Source of the DNA: Lepiota brunneoincarnata
Lineage: Eukaryota; Basidiomycota; Agaricomycetes; Agaricales; Agaricaceae
DNA: 64,000 nucleotides
Direction: 5' to 3'
Assembly (NCBI GenBank): GCA_023014365.1
Contig: JAEBUN010000001.1
Span: forward strand, 3,596,001-3,660,000
Positions 1-9,658 of this stretch are shown here, piece after piece. A model generated the notes under the pieces. That model made no database searches, had not been told where the DNA came from, and saw nothing but the letters and a program-made list of their open reading frames with translations. A program made the translations under genes and the position numbers. The stretch's first letter is position 1. Every line of letters starts with the position of its first letter.

Positions 1-795
1 CCTCCCCCAAGCCCTACGGAGTGTCGTCAAGTCAGTATCTGCCTGGATACACCAACAAAGCGGGCAAAAGCTGTGACCTCTGCACTTACACAGAGCTCCT
101 CAGGGTCATTTCTTACCTCAAATACGCTCATCGTTTCAACCCAAGTCATCACTCCATGTGTTATTGAACACCCTCCCAGTTCCAGCTCTTCAAATCAGGT
201 CTCGTTTAAACATCTCGATACATCTGCTTCAAAGGCTGAGCTGTTGAACGTGGTCATGAAACTCCAGAACTCACTTGACGATGTCTCGGAGCAAGTCAAG
301 GACCGGGATGTAGTCATTGAGCATGCGCATGCTCAGATGATCATTCAGGACATGTATCTGAAGAAGCAGAACCAGGTTATACAGGCAAAGGAGCAGAAGA
401 AAAGGAGTGATCGTACTGTGCTGTTCCCTGGAGGTTATGGACGGTGTTTGACGTCACAAGCCTTCACAGCTGCCATTGAGGAACAAGCTGAGCGAATTGC
501 AGAGGAGGAGAGACAAAAGAAGGCAAGAGCAGCTCAACGTGAGCAAAAACGAGCCCTGAAAGGCAGTATTGATGCTCAATGGAAAGCAGCAGTGGACGAT
601 TGGGAGAGCAAGAAGAGTGAACATGAAAAGTGGTGTCAGCTCCTCCTCTTACAGGGTACAGCCAAGAGGGACTTGCCAAAGCGTGCATTGAAGCCAAAGA
701 AGCGAGATATTACTGCTGCTTACATGCAGGAGGTTGGAGTCAGCAGCAATGTTGACGAGAGTGAAGGAGGCATGGAAGATGAAGATCACGATTGA
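1..795 (+). CDS. pogo/Tigger-type DDE transposase, C-terminal part
   Basis: The frame is open from the first base of the window to the stop at 793-795, so the gene begins upstream and only its 3' part is visible. The catalytic DDE core is not in view. What is seen is the C-terminal tail typical of fungal pogo-family transposases: a Ser/Pro/Thr-rich linker (about 60 residues), a leucine-heptad segment starting LLNVVMKLQNSLDDV, then a long charged Lys/Glu/Arg coiled coil (EEQAERIAEEERQKK) and an acidic end (GGMEDEDHD). No stop interrupts the visible part. The family assignment rests on overall resemblance of this tail, so a different coiled-coil protein cannot be excluded. Confidence 0.55.
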   Translation, partial: PPPSPTECRQVSICLDTPTKRAKAVTSALTQSSSGSFLTSNTLIVSTQVITPCVIEHPPSSSSSNQVSFKHLDTSASKAELLNVVMKLQNSLDDVSEQVKDRDVVIEHAHAQMIIQDMYLKKQNQVIQAKEQKKRSDRTVLFPGGYGRCLTSQAFTAAIEEQAERIAEEERQKKARAAQREQKRALKGSIDAQWKAAVDDWESKKSEHEKWCQLLLLQGTAKRDLPKRALKPKKRDITAAYMQEVGVSSNVDESEGGMEDEDHD

Positions 796-1352
796 CAACG
801 TCACACACTGGTCACACTGTGCCAAATGCCCCAAATCCGTGACATTTGTGACCCAGGCATGTTTTGCCTTTCTATACGTTTCCATGTCTTCTACTCCACT
901 TAATTTTGACATATTACAGTAGCCTATAGCATTAGTAATCTACAAACCAAAACTGAGGAAGATTGGTTGAGAAACCGTTTCGAAAAAAAAATATCTTACT
1001 TTGGTGTGCCAAATGACACCAGTATACTGTATATTTGAAAAAAAAATACTACATCATTTCCTGCAACATCTGATTTCTGTAAGGAAGTGGAAAGAACCGG
1101 ACCTGGGGTCAGTATGTTCTCATATAAATGCTGATACATGGGTTCTCTTCCCGGTGTTGGTGAGACGCAGTGTCGGCGAGACACAGTGACTTCGGTCACT
1201 TCCGTTTTCGGACTAAACAAAAGCAGAGTCGCTCTGCACACACACCAGCACACACACTTATTTCATATTCTGTGTGCCGGTGTTCCGTTTTTTACAACTA
1301 TACAGTTCTTGTCCTCAATGTATAAAAAAGAATTAGCTTACCAACACACCTC

Positions 1353-1382
1353 AGCGGTTCGCGAAACGAGCGTGACGCTGAG
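1353..1382. repeat. 30-base palindromic direct repeat, copy 1
   Basis: This copy is identical to 1465-1494. It can fold: CCTCAGCG at 1349 pairs with CGCTGAGG ending at 1384, and the core TTCGCGAA is itself a palindrome. A second, 15-base direct repeat (GTACGTCTACCAATA at 1433-1447 and 1494-1508) interleaves with it. Confidence 0.85.
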
Positions 1383-1464
1383 GTGAGTAGTTTACACTAG
1401 CTAGAAAAACTAGTCTCACTAAACCTACTACAGTACGTCTACCAATAGGTACGAAAATATATTT

Positions 1465-1494
1465 AGCGGTTCGCGAAACGAGCGTGACGCTGAG
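1465..1494. repeat. 30-base palindromic direct repeat, copy 2
   Basis: Perfect second copy of 1353-1382, 112 bases downstream. It is followed directly by the second copy of the 15-base repeat. The outer stem is shorter here because the left flank reads TTT rather than CCTC. Confidence 0.85.
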
Positions 1495-2019
1495 TACGTC
1501 TACCAATACCCGGATTTCAGGCTGTGCGTCGCGCTGGCGCCGATTTCAATATATCAACGGTGCCGTAATCTATTCTCGTTTAGCCGCCCTCAAGGCAGTG
1601 GTTGTGAGTCTTTGCAGCAAGTCCTCGTCGTTGTCACGCCATCACCTCTTTTCCCCTTCCCAGCCTGTATAGATGCGGCTCAACGATCGGCTACATGCCT
1701 CCTTCGCTTTATCCCACCCTCCACGTGCGGAGTCACTTCTAACACTCGACCCGTGCAGGTAGCGACGCCGCCGCCAGGGCAGGACAGTATCGCAATGGGG
1801 CCCTCCCGCCCATCGCAGCCGGTCGTCCTCTTAGATCGCCTCTTGCCCATGGAGTCTTCGTCCACCATCTTCCCTCATCACCTCTCAGACCAACACACGT
1901 CATCCTCTTAGCCTTTCATATATCATATAAGTATCATGTACTACCAAGCTGAACTAATGCAGATTACCCCTTCTCTCTCGCTCGCGTGAAATAGAGCGAA
2001 CAAGGCAAAGATCAAGAAA

Positions 2020-3874
2020 TTATGTGGATTCAGTAACATCTATGAAACGAGTGCGGCGGTCGCCATCGACCAGCTTGAGCTGGCAACGAGGAATGTCCAC
2101 CCCAGGTTCCCACAGATCCCCCCATCGTTCCCTCTCCCTAAGTTGATCTCCATTCACAAGCAGTGCAGCAAACGCAGGGCTTTCCACCCATGGGTGACGG
2201 CAGCCGCGTTGCACAACAATAAACAATACCCCCACGAACCATACAAGCATGTGAAGCGCAACCCAAATCCAGACTCTGGAACGCCGAACCGCGGCTTCAG
2301 TCGTTTTCACGGGTAGCATGACTGTTATTTCGTCTGCCTGATTGCCGAGCCACTGGGTGAGGCTGCCCCATGCTACCTGGTAGGATCGCGACAGAAGCTC
2401 AACAGCTTGGGCCTGGAAAGTCGGGAAGGTGGATGGTGGAGGCATCGCATAAAGAGCAAGCCGGATATCCTTGCCCACAACCGCAGCAATCGCAAGGGCT
2501 TCAAGCGTTAAGGGGTCGGGGGCCAATTCCAGACGCTCATTCAGCTCGGCCTCGACGATGCCCGGGGAAGAAATTTGGCAGGGATGACATGATGCTCTTC
2601 CTGCCCGATAAGCCAGCTGGGCAAATACGAAGCAATTTGAGCGTTCTTCATCGAGCTGATATCGACCAACATCAGATGGAACACCACTGTTCTGATCGCT
2701 CCCGCTCCCGCAAGAATTATCGCCCAGGGCTGTAATAGCTGTTCTCATAATGAGAATCTGGGATTTAGATACATTGTGCGGCTCCGGAATATTGCTGTTG
2801 TCTGGGAGGATCCAACCGTCATCCGGAAGTAAGCCCACCATACCGCCAAAACTGTGAAATGGGCCATAGGTACCCTTCATTATCCCGTCTTTCTGTCGTG
2901 ACGGTACGACGGAGTGATCCTTTATCCACTCGAAATTGTCGACAACGAAATACGGAATTGTTACATTCATGAGTTTAGAATCAGTTGGGGGGAAAGATGC
3001 ATCCGGCAGAACGCGTCTCATTGATGTCGAGTTTGCTCCGATGCCTCCCCAGGCGAAGTTTGCCATAGCTGTAGCTGTCAGGACCACATCCGATACTCTC
3101 TCAGGCCACTTCCTGTATTCTTCAAGCCCCTGTGAAGGTCCAGGGACAGTATGAGAAACTTTGCTGAGAGGCCCCTTGGTTCCCTGCGTGTGTATGAGCG
3201 CGTCGTTCCAAGTAATTGATCCTGTGAGGATAGACGAGGAGTAGTCCAGGGAGAAGGTGGCGAGCAGAATGATGGAGAAGATGATGAAGTTGCTCTTCCT
3301 CAAGTCGCGTGGGGATGGTGGTAAGTTGTTGAGCATGCGATCCACGCCACGAAGTGACACCCCGCCTCTTTCCATGAAAAGGAAGACACAGCGCCACGCT
3401 ATTCCTCCAGCCCACAAGGTACCAAAGACCCGTGTGATGGAGGCAAGAGCAGTAACAATCGTCGTGATGTCCGATTGGAGTAGGTTGTGGGTAGAGCCAT
3501 CCACACCCATTATCGAGTCACGAGCGACAGTGTTGAATTTATGGCCATTGACCAAGAGGAAAATGAAGGCATTAACAGCCCCAATCGCTACTATGTGAAG
3601 AACAAACGGAGAAAATCTCCAGAACCTTGGCCAAAACCTTTGTAATAGTGAGACCATTTAGTCTGCTTGTAATTCGAAGCTCTTACTTGTTGCTTGGCAA
3701 AGGGGCAGATGGGGATGTCTTTTCACTCCGTACAAGTACCGTCTCGGAAGGTGTGTCATCTCTACAAGGTGCGGGTGAGCGGTTAAGCTGACTATCAGCG
3801 AGTGAGCTTGATCGATACCTTGAGAGATCCGTTGTTATTTGAGTATACAGGTGCGATGCTGGCATCCGTGGCAT
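2020..3874 (-). CDS. multi-pass membrane protein of an uncharacterised agaricomycete family
   Basis: Two exons: 3874-3687 and 3637-2020, joined across a 49-base intron with donor GTAAGA and acceptor AAAG. They sum to 1806 bases, 601 residues. Without the first exon the frame would start at an internal ATG at 3657 that lies inside the intron. The N-terminus is soluble and Ser/Thr-rich. Hydrophobic segments follow: FVLHIVAIGAVNAFIFLLV, the GTLWAGGIAWRCVFLFM region, FIIFSIILLATF, and near the C-terminus VWIWVALHMLVWFVGVLFIV. Between the third and fourth lies a large, probably lumenal or extracellular domain with N-x-S/T sites and a CHPC pair. I recognise it only as a member of a family common in mushroom genomes; no function can be assigned. 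Confidence 0.75.
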
Positions 3875-4897
3875 ATTTATCTGATCAACGGTTATTCTAG
3901 ATGTGCAGGCATGATTGAGCCATAGAGTATCATACCTGTACGGTAAGCGTTTTCTGGCCGGGCAGGAGGATCTGTTTTTAACACATACCCATTGGATTTG
4001 CGTCCGGTCTAAGTACTCAGTGTTGCTCCGCCACAAGGTGACCACATGGTGATGCTTTACAGCACACCAGGCGTGGTGGACGTAAATCGCTACGCACTGG
4101 ATGAACCTTGCATAAATCGTCGGGAGAAGGTCCCATATGAAATGAAACGAAGGCGGTGGAGATTGTATGTTACGAGTGATGTGACCATGCCGTAATTTAT
4201 CTACAGCATCTGGCGAGGCAAATGAGTCCACCCCAGCACCTCATAATAGGGAGTGGGATCGTGTGTGAATCCATTTCTGTGACTAGTGAATCACAAGAAG
4301 CAGCACTCATCAATAGATATGGGAATACTACTGGTAGAACTGCGGTACTTTGGCATGCGGAAATGATCTTGTTGTATCCCGGATAGCATGGGTGTGGCAT
4401 GAGAGTTGGAGCCATATCTTTGCTTGTCGCTCCGGCACAGCGGGTACGAATGTATATGGATCATGAATTACTGCTACAGTACATGCAGCTGGAAGTGAGA
4501 GATGCTAGAGCGATGGGCGAAAGCCGTTGAGGCTTCCCTGCCTGGCAGCGTGGCTTTGAGGCTCGAGAGGGACTGCGGATCCTGGGTGAATAGGAGCCTT
4601 ACGACGCTCCAAGGGCCCTCTCGGCTCCCAGTCCCTAGGAGTGAGGTCAGCGATTGAGCTTGGGAGCAAATGGGTTGGCTAGGGTGACTGACAAAGGCCC
4701 CCCGCGCTCTTGCGTGGTACTAAGGGGCTGGGTGCAAATGCCCTGTGGAGGCGAGGAGGCATTGCTCCGGGCTGATGTAGCCAGTGCGGAGCTCCTGGTG
4801 GGTAGCCGGGTGGTGGGGGGGGGGAATGTGGGTTAACAAGTGGGGTGAGAGACTTGGTCGTGGGCACCTGCCAGGTGTGCTGGCACTTTGCCAGGTG
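3875..4897. other. intergenic stretch and 3' flank of the YR retrotransposon
   Basis: No gene is seen. From about 4540 to 4700 the sequence is GC-rich with imperfect inverted repeats (a GAGAGGGACTG block and a CAGTCCCTAGG block), probably the non-coding end of the tyrosine-recombinase element that continues to the right. Its exact terminus was not resolved. Confidence 0.4.
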
Positions 4898-5315
4898 TTA
4901 ACGCAGTCTGGGGATGGTGGTTTGGAGGGACGCGTTGCGTGCCTGCGGGTTGGCCTGCATGTAGGGGGCCAGGACCTGGGCGTGCCTTGTGAGGTAGAGC
5001 GAGAAGGCATCGCTCGCCCAGCATCCTTTTGCCTTCATTACTTTGAGCAGGACCCCTCGCAGGAGGTACTCCAGGGTTGAGCCAATGCAGATCCCATGCC
5101 CCTTCCTGGGGTCGAGGCCTGCTCTCTTTGCGGCTGCTGCGATGGTCTTGAGGAAGATGGGTTTGGACAGGGGGTGCAGGGTTCCTTCATGCTTGTATGC
5201 AAAGAGGTGGGCATTGGGGGGTGGGTTGTTGACCTGGAGGTGGTTGTTGAAGGCCGCTTCGGGGTCTGAGTCACCCTGCTGCCTTGACCAATAGATGTCT
5301 TCGCCTGCTGGCAAG

Positions 5316-5516
5316 TGTTAGAATATCGAGTGCTCCGCTGGCTCGGATACTCAGTTATTATTCTATTTCATTCCTGTTTCCGATTACTTTTATTGTTTTA
5401 CTTCATTTCTAGAGTCTTATTATTACCAGGTGTATATAATAGGTACAAATAGAGATGAACCCCCGCACGTTTGCAACGGGTCCCTGCTTTTCTCGCTGAT
5501 TTCCTTAAATCCAACA
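5316..5516 (+). repeat. 5' LTR of the gag-only copia element
   Basis: 201 bases, TG...CA ends. It contains a TATA-like TATATAATA near 5441, compatible with an LTR promoter. The first interior bases after the LTR show no obvious match to a standard tRNA primer site. Confidence 0.93.
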
Positions 5517-5680
5517 CAAACGCGCAGCAAACCCTCATTATCGTGTCCCGCCCACAACATGTTACATTGCAGAAGACGGCTGCAGTTCCGCCATACTGCA
5601 GAAGAAACCTGAAGAACCCGATTACCCGAAGAAGACGACCCTGAAGAACCCCCTCCTTTCCTATTACCAAACTTCTCACG

Positions 5681-6493
5681 ATGTCAACCAAAACGAGCTC
5701 CGGATCAATTTCCATGACACGCCTAAATGACACCAACTATGCCGAGTGGGCCGTACAAATGGAAGCTATCCTTGTAAGACAGGGCCTGTGGGGAATGGTA
5801 GAGATTGAAGTAGTGGAAGGGAAGAACAATGATGAAATTGCTGCAGACTTTTTGAAGAAGAAGGAAAAGAGGAGTAAGGAGAAGATGGCCCAGGTACGGG
5901 CCAAGATAATTCTACGAGTGGAGGATAATCAGCTAGTGCATACAACATCATGTGATCTGATGGAGATCTGGCAGACTTTTGAGAGGATTCATCAAGCAGC
6001 TGGCTTTGCTATGACACTCTCCCTCCGGAGGAGGTTTCTCACCACCAAGAAGACCAATTCCCAAATGATGCAAGCTTGGATCGCTCATATTCAAGGCTTG
6101 GTTTTTTGAATGGAGAAGGCAGGTATTGTTATCCTGGAACAGGATAAGATTCTCACAATCATGATGGGCCTTCCCTGATCTTACGATAATCTTATTATCA
6201 ACTTTGATTCAATGGCCTCTGACACCCTAACACTTTCCCTTGTCATTACCTGCTTCCTAAACAAAGAAGTCTGACAGACCACCCAGATGCCTGCGACACA
6301 AGTAAAGGCAGAACCCGACAATGCTTTGGGAGTTTCCCATGCCAAGCCACCTGCCAAAGTCCAGTGCTTCTTTTGCGATACATTGGGCCATTTCAAGTCC
6401 AATTGCCCAGAAAGGAAAGCATGGGACATTTTTAAAAAAGGCAAGGACGAAACTGTTGCATCAGTTTCGCATTCGGATGATGAAGGCTTTTGA
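5681..6493 (+). pseudogene. copia Gag (UBN2-type) with CCHC zinc knuckle
   Basis: A single reading frame from ATG 5681 runs to the stop at 6491-6493 but is broken by three TGA codons (6107, 6176 and 6272). The N-terminal half has the gag-polypeptide pattern of copia elements (NYAEWAVQMEAILVRQGLW, later TFERIHQ and LRRRFLTTKK). The C-terminal part carries a zinc knuckle, CFFCDTLGHFKSNCP, that is C-x2-C-x4-H-x4-C. All three stops can derive from CGA by C-to-T change. No pol sequence follows. In the cell it would form virus-like particles packaging element RNA. Confidence 0.85.
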
Positions 6494-6536
6494 TTGCAGG
6501 GATGCACTACTTGGGAGCGTAGCGCTTGTGGGGATG

Positions 6537-6737
6537 TGTTAGAATATCGAGTGCTCTGCTGGCTCAGATACTCAGTTATTATTCTATTTCATTCCTGTTT
6601 CCGATTACTTTTATTGTTTTACTTCATTTCTAGAGTCTTATTATTACCAGGTGTATATAATAGGTACAAACAGAGATGAACCCCTGCGCGTTTGCAACAG
6701 GTCCCTGCTTTTCTTGCTGATTTCCTTAAATCCAACA
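6537..6737 (+). repeat. 3' LTR of the gag-only copia element
   Basis: 201 bases, near-identical to 5316-5516 (differences include CTCTG for CTCCG near the start). It is immediately followed by the GCAAG target duplication. The G-rich GTGGGGATG just upstream is a candidate polypurine tract. Confidence 0.93.
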
Positions 6738-7443
6738 GCAAGGTTTTGGTCTTCAGTATGTGAAAGACCACCAAGACAAAGCCATTCCATTCTGTCTCTG
6801 AGTGCACGTTGGTGGGCTTCACATGATAGGCTGGATTGAAGGCCTTGAGATTGGGCACCATGAGCTCACCCAGCCTTGCTGTGGCATAGAAAGCAGTTGT
6901 GAGACAAGCGAATGTGGCTGCGTGGAGGGGGAAGGCAAGATTGAGCACCTGGAGTAGGACATCTAGCTCACTCTTGTCCACCTTCCATTCGAGCCCATGG
7001 ACAAGGTGCCAGGCCCTGAGACTGCATATGTAGTTGCTAATGGTGCTGCCCAAGTATGAGCCTGCAAGTGAGGAGATGAAGGCAGCTAGGAGGTTGCGAG
7101 AAACTGGGGCTCTGGGACATGTTGTGAGTCACAGAAGACATGATATACTAAGAGCCCTGAGCCATAGGCTGCCCATGTGGATTTGTCCCAAGAGATCTCC
7201 TTCAGGGTAACCACTCACTCGATATCTTCCACAGACAGTTGGTCTGTGACCCCTCTCTCAGTGACTGGGCGCCACCTCCTGAGCCTATCTTTGACTAGCA
7301 CATGTGGATGGAGGTCTGAAGGGAGGGGAATGAGGCCTGTTTGGTAGGGAGTTGGCAGGGTTTGGGGGCCTGGAACCGTGAGTGGGGCATTAAACCTCAT
7401 CCGGCTGCTAGTTGAAGAGCACTTGTGCCACAAGCTCATCTTC

Positions 7444-9606
7444 TCAGTAGTCTGGGAGGTGCTCAAGGCTGTGGGGGTGTGGGTTGGGGCTTGAGGCATG
7501 ATGGAGAGGTTTTGGTTTTGGTGTTGGGAGAGTGTTTTCCACAATAAGCTGTAGCTCAAGTGTGGTGGGTGGGGCATCAAAGTCGACAATGAAACATTTG
7601 AATTTGGGGGGAAGCTCAATGGTTGGGAGAAGGAGAGATCTGTTGCTGAGGATGCCTTGCGATGGCCCATTGGCAGGGTTGGACTTGGTGGGTATGTATT
7701 CTGTGTGGAACACTGTGTTGGATGCCTGTCCTGCTTTGTAAACCCTCTTGAAGACCTTGTTAATGTGATGGTTGCAGCTCTGGCCTCTCCACCAGCCCTT
7801 GACCACTCCTGTGTTGTCCCCATACACCTTGAACTCTCTTTCTTGGCTTGTATTTGTCTGTAAGATTGCAGTAGCCAAGAAGTAGAAGCTGACTGCTTCT
7901 GCCCATCCAATGTCCCTCCCATTTGTTTTCCAGCCTGGGACCAATTGCCATGCTCTCCACCTGCTATGAATCATGATTCCGATACCCACCTCAGAGCTAG
8001 CATCTGAGTATGCTGCAAGGTCTGTGATGGGGGATGGGCCTGGGATGCAACATTTGAGAGAGTCTTGGGATAACTTCTCCTCCCACCATTTGAGATTGTC
8101 ATGGGTATGCTTGGGGGGGTGACGTGGGAGAAATGGTTGGCCATGGAATATGCCAAGGAAGGATTCCAGGCTGGTTATGTAAGTGCATCCCTGTGGAATG
8201 ACAAGTGAGGCATGGGGGAGCTTGCCATGGAGCTTTTGGGTCTCTTCTAGGGTGTGGGTGCGCCTGGATTGCCAGTGTTCCACTGCATCTAGGTATTTGA
8301 GTTGCTTGCTTGTAGTGATGGCTACTGTTTGTTCAGCAAGGTCCCATTTAAAGCCTATGAAACCTACCATTGTGCTGAATTGGGTGTCTTTGTCCCTTTC
8401 CCATGGGATGCCTAGGTGGTTTGAGATCTCGTCAATGTCTGAGAATGCATATGTGAAGGTGCTGTCATGAGGAGACCTGGGTAAAGCTCTGGACAAGTCC
8501 TTTAGTGGAAAGGACTTGTCCTCATCATATTCTTCAATTTGTCCAGAGGGCATGGGGTTTCCTTTGAACCATAGCCTGCCCCCTTTGTGAATTTGGCCTC
8601 TATTTGCTTGGATTTCTTTGGTGCAGGATTGTTGCTGCTGGTTGTAGCACTCTATATGTGATCAGGGAATTCTAATGAAGAGGTGGTCATCCACCCATTT
8701 TGAGATTGGTCCAATGCCTAGAGTGTGCATTATATCTGCACCTGCATCTGCCACTCTCCCAAAAATTCCTGCCCCAGAGGCTAATCCAAAGGCATCCCTT
8801 GTGTTGATGGCAAATTTGTCATCATCTTCAAGCCTGACTACCATTCCTGGCCATTGCAAAGGGACTAAAGGGATGGACCTGTATACCTCTTTTACATCCC
8901 TGGTTGCTGCTTCTGAGCCTGGTGGGAGTGAAGACACAAGTAGCGCAATCATTATGAAGGTACCCCATGTACAAGGAAACTGTACTGAGTCAATAGCTGA
9001 GTTGATAGCTTTTACTCCTGCCATTGGGGAATGAGGGTGTGAGAAGTTTTGTATGAGTTGGAATTTACCCAGTCTGCCTGGTTTCAGAATAATGCTGAGT
9101 GGGAAGGATTGAAACAGGCCAATGAGGGTCTGAACCTCATCCTTAGAGAGAAGGCCTAGGTATCTGCCTGACTGTAGCTCATGCTGAATATTGTGATGAA
9201 ATTCATTTGCATATTCATTAATAGATGCCCAATTATAAGGAGTGTAAGTATTTGTGATTATGGGAATGCCAGCATAGAAGCCAAATTTGAGAGAGTGGGG
9301 AAGATTAGGGTATTTTACAATAAGACACATTGTATTTAACAATGTCTCCCAAGTGTTGGCATGGTAGGGAATTTCAGGGTTGGATGCTCTGCGCTTGAGG
9401 ACAACCCTGAGCTCCATGATCCTTTGCTCTGCATCCTGAGCATTCATGTTTGCTGTTGTGTGAGGTGCTTGAACAACCTTGCCTTTGCTGCCAGTCTGAA
9501 CAGAGGATAACCCCTTGGGAGTTGATGAGGCATTTGTTAGCATTCCTTTTGTAGCGAGTGGGGGTACTGCCATCCCACAAGAGGGTGGCTGAGCAATTTG
9601 CAACAT
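7444..9606 (-). pseudogene. reverse transcriptase-RNase H of the YR retrotransposon
   Basis: One frame, interrupted by a single TGA at 8664-8662. The RT palm is visible as LGKFQLIQNFSHP, VKEVYRSIPLVPLQWPG and the catalytic KWVDDHLF box just before the stop. RNase H follows in the same frame: the first acidic residues in AAYSDASSEVGIG (about 7990), then WAEAVSF, YGDNTGVVKGWW and YIPTKSNPANGPSQG. The tail FIVDFDAPPTTLEL resembles the linker between RNase H and recombinase in these elements. The RNase H frame ends at 7444, and the recombinase leader lies in another frame (7922-7215). The enzyme would copy element RNA to DNA; the stop and frameshifts make it inactive. Confidence 0.82.
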
Positions 9607-9658
9607 CGTTGTTAGGGCGACCTGGGAGGCCTTGACAGCTCAGGGGGAGCCGAAACAA
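9374..9658 (-). pseudogene. zinc-finger C-terminus of the YR retrotransposon Gag
   Basis: The frame reads a Cys/His array: LCSDWQQRQGCSS, then HNSKHECSGCRAKDHGAQGC. This is the nucleic-acid-binding end expected for the gag of these elements, overlapping the start of the RT frame at 9606 in a different phase. The rest of gag lies 4.2 kb further right (13813-15220), separated by inserted DNA. Confidence 0.65.

Larger units (their letters stand above)
796..2019. other. non-coding stretch after the transposase
   Basis: No gene is supported. The stretch is AT-rich to about 1330, probably the 3' flank of the upstream transposon. It then carries the paired 30-base palindromic repeats described separately. 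Short frames at 1612-1911 have no recognisable content. Confidence 0.5.
5316..6737 (+). mobile_element. gag-only Ty1/copia retrotransposon, complete, with target site duplication
   Basis: The element is 1422 bases long. Two 201-base LTRs (5316-5516 and 6537-6737) start TGTTAG and end CCAACA and differ at only a handful of positions. The 5-base target duplication GCAAG is perfect (5311-5315 and 6738-6742). The 1.0 kb interior encodes only a Gag-like frame; protease, integrase, RT and RNase H are all absent. It must have moved using enzymes of a related full-length copia element. It lies opposite to and inside the recombinase gene of the older element. Confidence 0.93.
4898..7220 (-). pseudogene. 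tyrosine recombinase of the YR retrotransposon, split by a copia insertion
   Basis: The N-terminal core-binding part is read around 7200-6960 (WDKSTWAAYGSGLLVYHVF, then GSTISNYICSLRAWH). The catalytic domain follows: first Arg in ATARLGELMVPNL (about 6860), then, beyond the inserted copia element, the C-terminal half at 5314-4898 with the segment GICIGSTLEYLLRG and the likely nucleophile Tyr in SDAFSLYLTRHAQ. Removing 5316-6737 and one copy of GCAAG rejoins the frame. In this family the box before STLEYLLRG is H-x-x-R; here the Arg position is Cys, which should abolish strand exchange. A stop also interrupts the core-binding region near 7085. Confidence 0.75.

Noticed and set aside
3683..4231. 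Whole 182-residue frame as an independent gene
   Set aside because: Only its last 63 codons (from ATG 3874) fit, as exon 1 of the membrane protein; the earlier part has no support.
4654..5294. Plus-strand frames as genes
   Set aside because: They overlap the minus-strand recombinase catalytic domain, which carries recognisable conserved boxes.
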